DNA of 64,000 nt from Bermanella sp040371755 (GTDB lineage: Bacteria; Pseudomonadota; Gammaproteobacteria; Pseudomonadales; Oceanobacteraceae), in contig NZ_BAABWE010000002.1 of the NCBI RefSeq assembly GCF_040371755.1, positions 376,812 to 440,811 on the forward strand, given 5' to 3'. Both the position numbers and the translations under genes were made by a program. This document shows positions 61,783 through 64,000 of this stretch, one piece after another (within the stretch, counting starts at the first letter, position 1; the number at the start of each line of letters is the position of its first letter). The notes beneath the pieces are model-generated. The model made no database searches. It was not told the origin of the DNA and saw only the letters and a program-made list of their open reading frames with translations.

Positions 61783-63873
61783 ATGTCAGACCTATCAAAA
61801 TACAGAAATATTGGTATTTTCGCCCACGTAGATGCGGGCAAGACTACCACTACCGAGCGTATCCTTAAGCTTACTGGTAAAATCCATAAGACTGGTGAGG
61901 TTCACGATGGTGAATCTACGACTGACTTCATGGAACAAGAAGCTGAGCGCGGTATTACCATTCAATCAGCAGCTATCACTACCTTCTGGAAAGATCACCG
62001 CATGAACGTGATCGATACTCCTGGGCACGTTGACTTCACCGTTGAAGTATATCGTTCTCTTAAAGTGCTAGATGGCGGCATCGGTGTATTCTGTGGTTCT
62101 GGCGGTGTTGAGCCTCAATCAGAAACTAACTGGCGTTATGCCGATGAGTCGGGCGTTTCCCGTATCATCTTCGTAAACAAACTTGACCGTTTGGGTGCAG
62201 ACTTCTTCCGTGTTGTTGATCAAGTAGAAAACGTACTAGCAGCTAAGCCATTAATCATGGTTCTTCCAATTGGCCGTGAAGATGACTTCGTGGGTGTGGT
62301 TGACCTACTAACCCGTAAAGCATACGTTTGGGATGACTCAGGTCAGCCTGAAAACTATGAAATCCAAGACATCCCTGCCGACATGGTTGAAGATGCTGAA
62401 ATGTACCGTGAACAGCTAATTGAAACCGCTGTTGAGCAAGACGACGATTTAATGATGGCGTACATGGAAGGCGAAGAGCCATCTATGGAAGACATCAAGC
62501 GTTGCATCCGTAAAGGTACTCGTGATCTTGCATTCTTCCCTACTTACTGTGGTTCAGCGTTCAAAAACAAAGGCATCCAACTTATCCTCGATGCCGTAGT
62601 TGATTACCTACCAAGCCCAACTGACGTAATTCCTCAGCCTCTAACTGATGAAGTAGGTGAACCAACTGGTGATTCTGCAATCGTTTCTGTAGACGAGCCT
62701 TTCCGCGCCCTTGCATTTAAAATCATGGATGACCGTTTTGGTGCCCTGACTTTCGTGCGTATTTACTCTGGTAAATTAAATAAAGGCGACACTATCCTTA
62801 ACTCGTTCACCGGTAAAACTGAGCGTGTTGGCCGTATGTGTGAAATGGAAGCCGATGAGCGTAAAGAACTTGATTCTGCACAAGCCGGTGACATCATCGC
62901 GATTGTGGGCATGAAGAACGTTCAAACTGGTCACACACTATGTGATCCTAAACATGAATGTACCCTTGAAGCCATGGTATTCCCTGAGCCTGTAATCTCT
63001 ATCGCCGTTACACCTAAAGACAAGGGTGGCGCTGAGAAAATGGGTATCGCAATCGGTAAAATGGTTGCAGAAGATCCTACATTCCTTGTTCATACTGATG
63101 AAGACAGTGGCCAAACCATCCTTCGTGGTATGGGCGAGCTACACCTAGACATTAAAGTAGACATCCTTAAGCGTACCTTCGGTGTTGATCTAATTGTTGG
63201 TGAACCACAAGTTGCTTACCGCGAAACCATCACCAAAGAAGTTGAAGATACCTACACCCACAAGAAACAGTCTGGTGGTTCTGGTCAATTTGGTAAGATC
63301 GATTACCGCATCAAACCTGGTGAACAGAATTCTGGCTTTACTTTCTCCTCAACTGTTGTGGGCGGTAACGTACCTAAAGAATTCTTCCCTGCCATTGAAA
63401 AAGGCTTCAAAGGCATGATGCAAACGGGTGTTCTAGCTGGCTTCCCAGTATTAGACGTTGAAATTGAACTGTTTGACGGTGGCTTCCACGCGGTTGACTC
63501 CTCTGCGGTTGCGTTCGAATTAGCAGCACGTGGTGCTTTCCGTCAGTCTATTCCTAAAGCAGGCGCTCAACTTCTTGAGCCTGTGATGAAGGTTGACGTG
63601 TTCACACCTGAAGATCACGTTGGTGATGTTATCGGTGACCTTAACCGTCGTCGCGGTATGATCTCTGGTCAAGAAGCTGCAGGTTCTGGTGTACGTATTA
63701 AAGCAGACGTTCCACTATCTGAAATGTTTGGTTACATCGGACACCTACGTACTATGACCTCTGGTCGCGGTCAATTCTCAATGGAATTCTCTCATTACTC
63801 TGCATGCCCTGCATCAGTATCTGAGAAAGTCATTGCTGAAGAAAAAGAACGCCAAGCAGAAAAAGCTAAGTAA
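61783..63873 (+). CDS. fusA: elongation factor G, second type (EF-G2; fusB in some genomes)
   Basis: A 696-residue translation GTPase. The G domain is complete: FAHVDAGKTTTTERIL, the switch RGITIQSAAITTFW, DTPGHVDFTVEVYRSL and VNKLDRLGADF. Domains II to V follow (DRFGALTFVRIYSGKLNKGDTI; GEPQVAYRETI; QSIPKAGAQLLEPVMKV; VGDVIGDLNRRRGMI). The wording HKTGEVHDGESTTDFMEQEAERGITIQSAA and the lack of rpsL, rpsG or tuf neighbours identify it as the stand-alone paralogue common in Vibrio, Shewanella and relatives. In some bacteria the second EF-G acts only in ribosome recycling or is a back-up factor. It ends at a strong terminator. Confidence 0.93.
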   Translation: MSDLSKYRNIGIFAHVDAGKTTTTERILKLTGKIHKTGEVHDGESTTDFMEQEAERGITIQSAAITTFWKDHRMNVIDTPGHVDFTVEVYRSLKVLDGGIGVFCGSGGVEPQSETNWRYADESGVSRIIFVNKLDRLGADFFRVVDQVENVLAAKPLIMVLPIGREDDFVGVVDLLTRKAYVWDDSGQPENYEIQDIPADMVEDAEMYREQLIETAVEQDDDLMMAYMEGEEPSMEDIKRCIRKGTRDLAFFPTYCGSAFKNKGIQLILDAVVDYLPSPTDVIPQPLTDEVGEPTGDSAIVSVDEPFRALAFKIMDDRFGALTFVRIYSGKLNKGDTILNSFTGKTERVGRMCEMEADERKELDSAQAGDIIAIVGMKNVQTGHTLCDPKHECTLEAMVFPEPVISIAVTPKDKGGAEKMGIAIGKMVAEDPTFLVHTDEDSGQTILRGMGELHLDIKVDILKRTFGVDLIVGEPQVAYRETITKEVEDTYTHKKQSGGSGQFGKIDYRIKPGEQNSGFTFSSTVVGGNVPKEFFPAIEKGFKGMMQTGVLAGFPVLDVEIELFDGGFHAVDSSAVAFELAARGAFRQSIPKAGAQLLEPVMKVDVFTPEDHVGDVIGDLNRRRGMISGQEAAGSGVRIKADVPLSEMFGYIGHLRTMTSGRGQFSMEFSHYSACPASVSEKVIAEEKERQAEKAK

Positions 63874-63896
63874 TTTATTGCAAAGTTATAGCTTGA

Positions 63897-63927
63897 TAGA
63901 AAAGGTCACTTCGGTGGCCTTTTTTTA
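63897..63927 (+). terminator. terminator after the EF-G gene
   Basis: AAAGGTCAC-TTCG-GTGGCCTTT, a UUCG-capped stem followed by seven T, about 25 bases past the stop codon. Confidence 0.93.
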
Positions 63928-63937
63928 TACCGGAAAA

Positions 63938-64000
63938 ACGCTGAACGCTGAACGCTGAACGCTGAACGCTGAACGCTGAACGCTGAACGCTGAACGCTGA
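63938..64000 (+). repeat. heptamer tandem repeat ACGCTGA, at least nine copies
   Basis: Nine perfect copies of ACGCTGA run head to tail from just after the terminator to the last base of the window, so the array continues outside. Like the array after uvrA its unit is seven bases long. Confidence 0.95.

Overview
The window is a chromosomal segment of a gammaproteobacterium, most likely a marine Oceanospirillales-type heterotroph. This is inferred from gene order (miaB-ybeZ-ybeY-ybeX-lnt, leuS-lptE-holA, a complete S10-spc-alpha ribosomal superoperon), the many secreted lipoproteins, a stand-alone second-type EF-G, and moderate GC with AT-rich intergenic DNA. No marker in the window fixes the genus.

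Layout. 1-5.7 kb: the tail of a chemoreceptor, mtnA, an acetyl-CoA acetyltransferase, and three uncharacterised genes. 5.8-11.1 kb: the miaB-ybeZ-ybeY-ybeX-lnt operon (tRNA modification, PhoH-like ATPase, 16S rRNA maturation, CorC, lipoprotein acylation). 11.1-15 kb: three minus-strand envelope or redox genes (a hypothetical, a dihaem cytochrome c, an 844-residue lipoprotein) lying between lnt and leuS. 15.2-19.5 kb: leuS-lptE-holA, with a REP-like element in the leuS/lptE gap. 19.7-31.8 kb: envelope and accessory functions, namely a TonB-dependent receptor, a glutathionyl-hydroquinone reductase-like protein, an RmlD-like reductase, an RND pump with its adaptor, a phytase-like lipoprotein and a secreted protein. 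31.8-37.7 kb: ssb, a YajR-like transporter, a LuxR-type regulator and uvrA. The uvrA stop codon is followed three bases later by a seven-copy heptamer tandem repeat.

37.7-41.6 kb is the accessory part. It holds AT-rich orphan genes (a DUF2971 protein, a small secreted protein, a truncated MreB-like actin paralogue) and three copies of a structured repeat of about 265 bp. The full copies are bounded by the decamer TCGCGCGCAA, and the MreB-like gene lies between copies B and C. This is the most promising undescribed structure in the window.

41.6-55.3 kb: an uninterrupted minus-strand ribosomal superoperon from rpsJ to rplQ, including secY, rpmJ and rpoA. It starts at a near-consensus sigma70 promoter and has a structured, S4-type leader candidate before rpsM. 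55.6-61.5 kb: a DUF4266 lipoprotein, a DUF3570 outer-membrane protein, a Tat-exported DUF1501 protein, its lipoprotein partner and an ApbE-type flavin transferase, which together suggest an envelope redox or modification module. 61.8-64 kb: a second-type EF-G gene, its terminator, and a second heptamer tandem repeat that runs off the end of the window. Recurring small repeats (two heptamer arrays, two REP-like hairpins, degenerate relatives near 38.2 kb) sit directly behind housekeeping genes.
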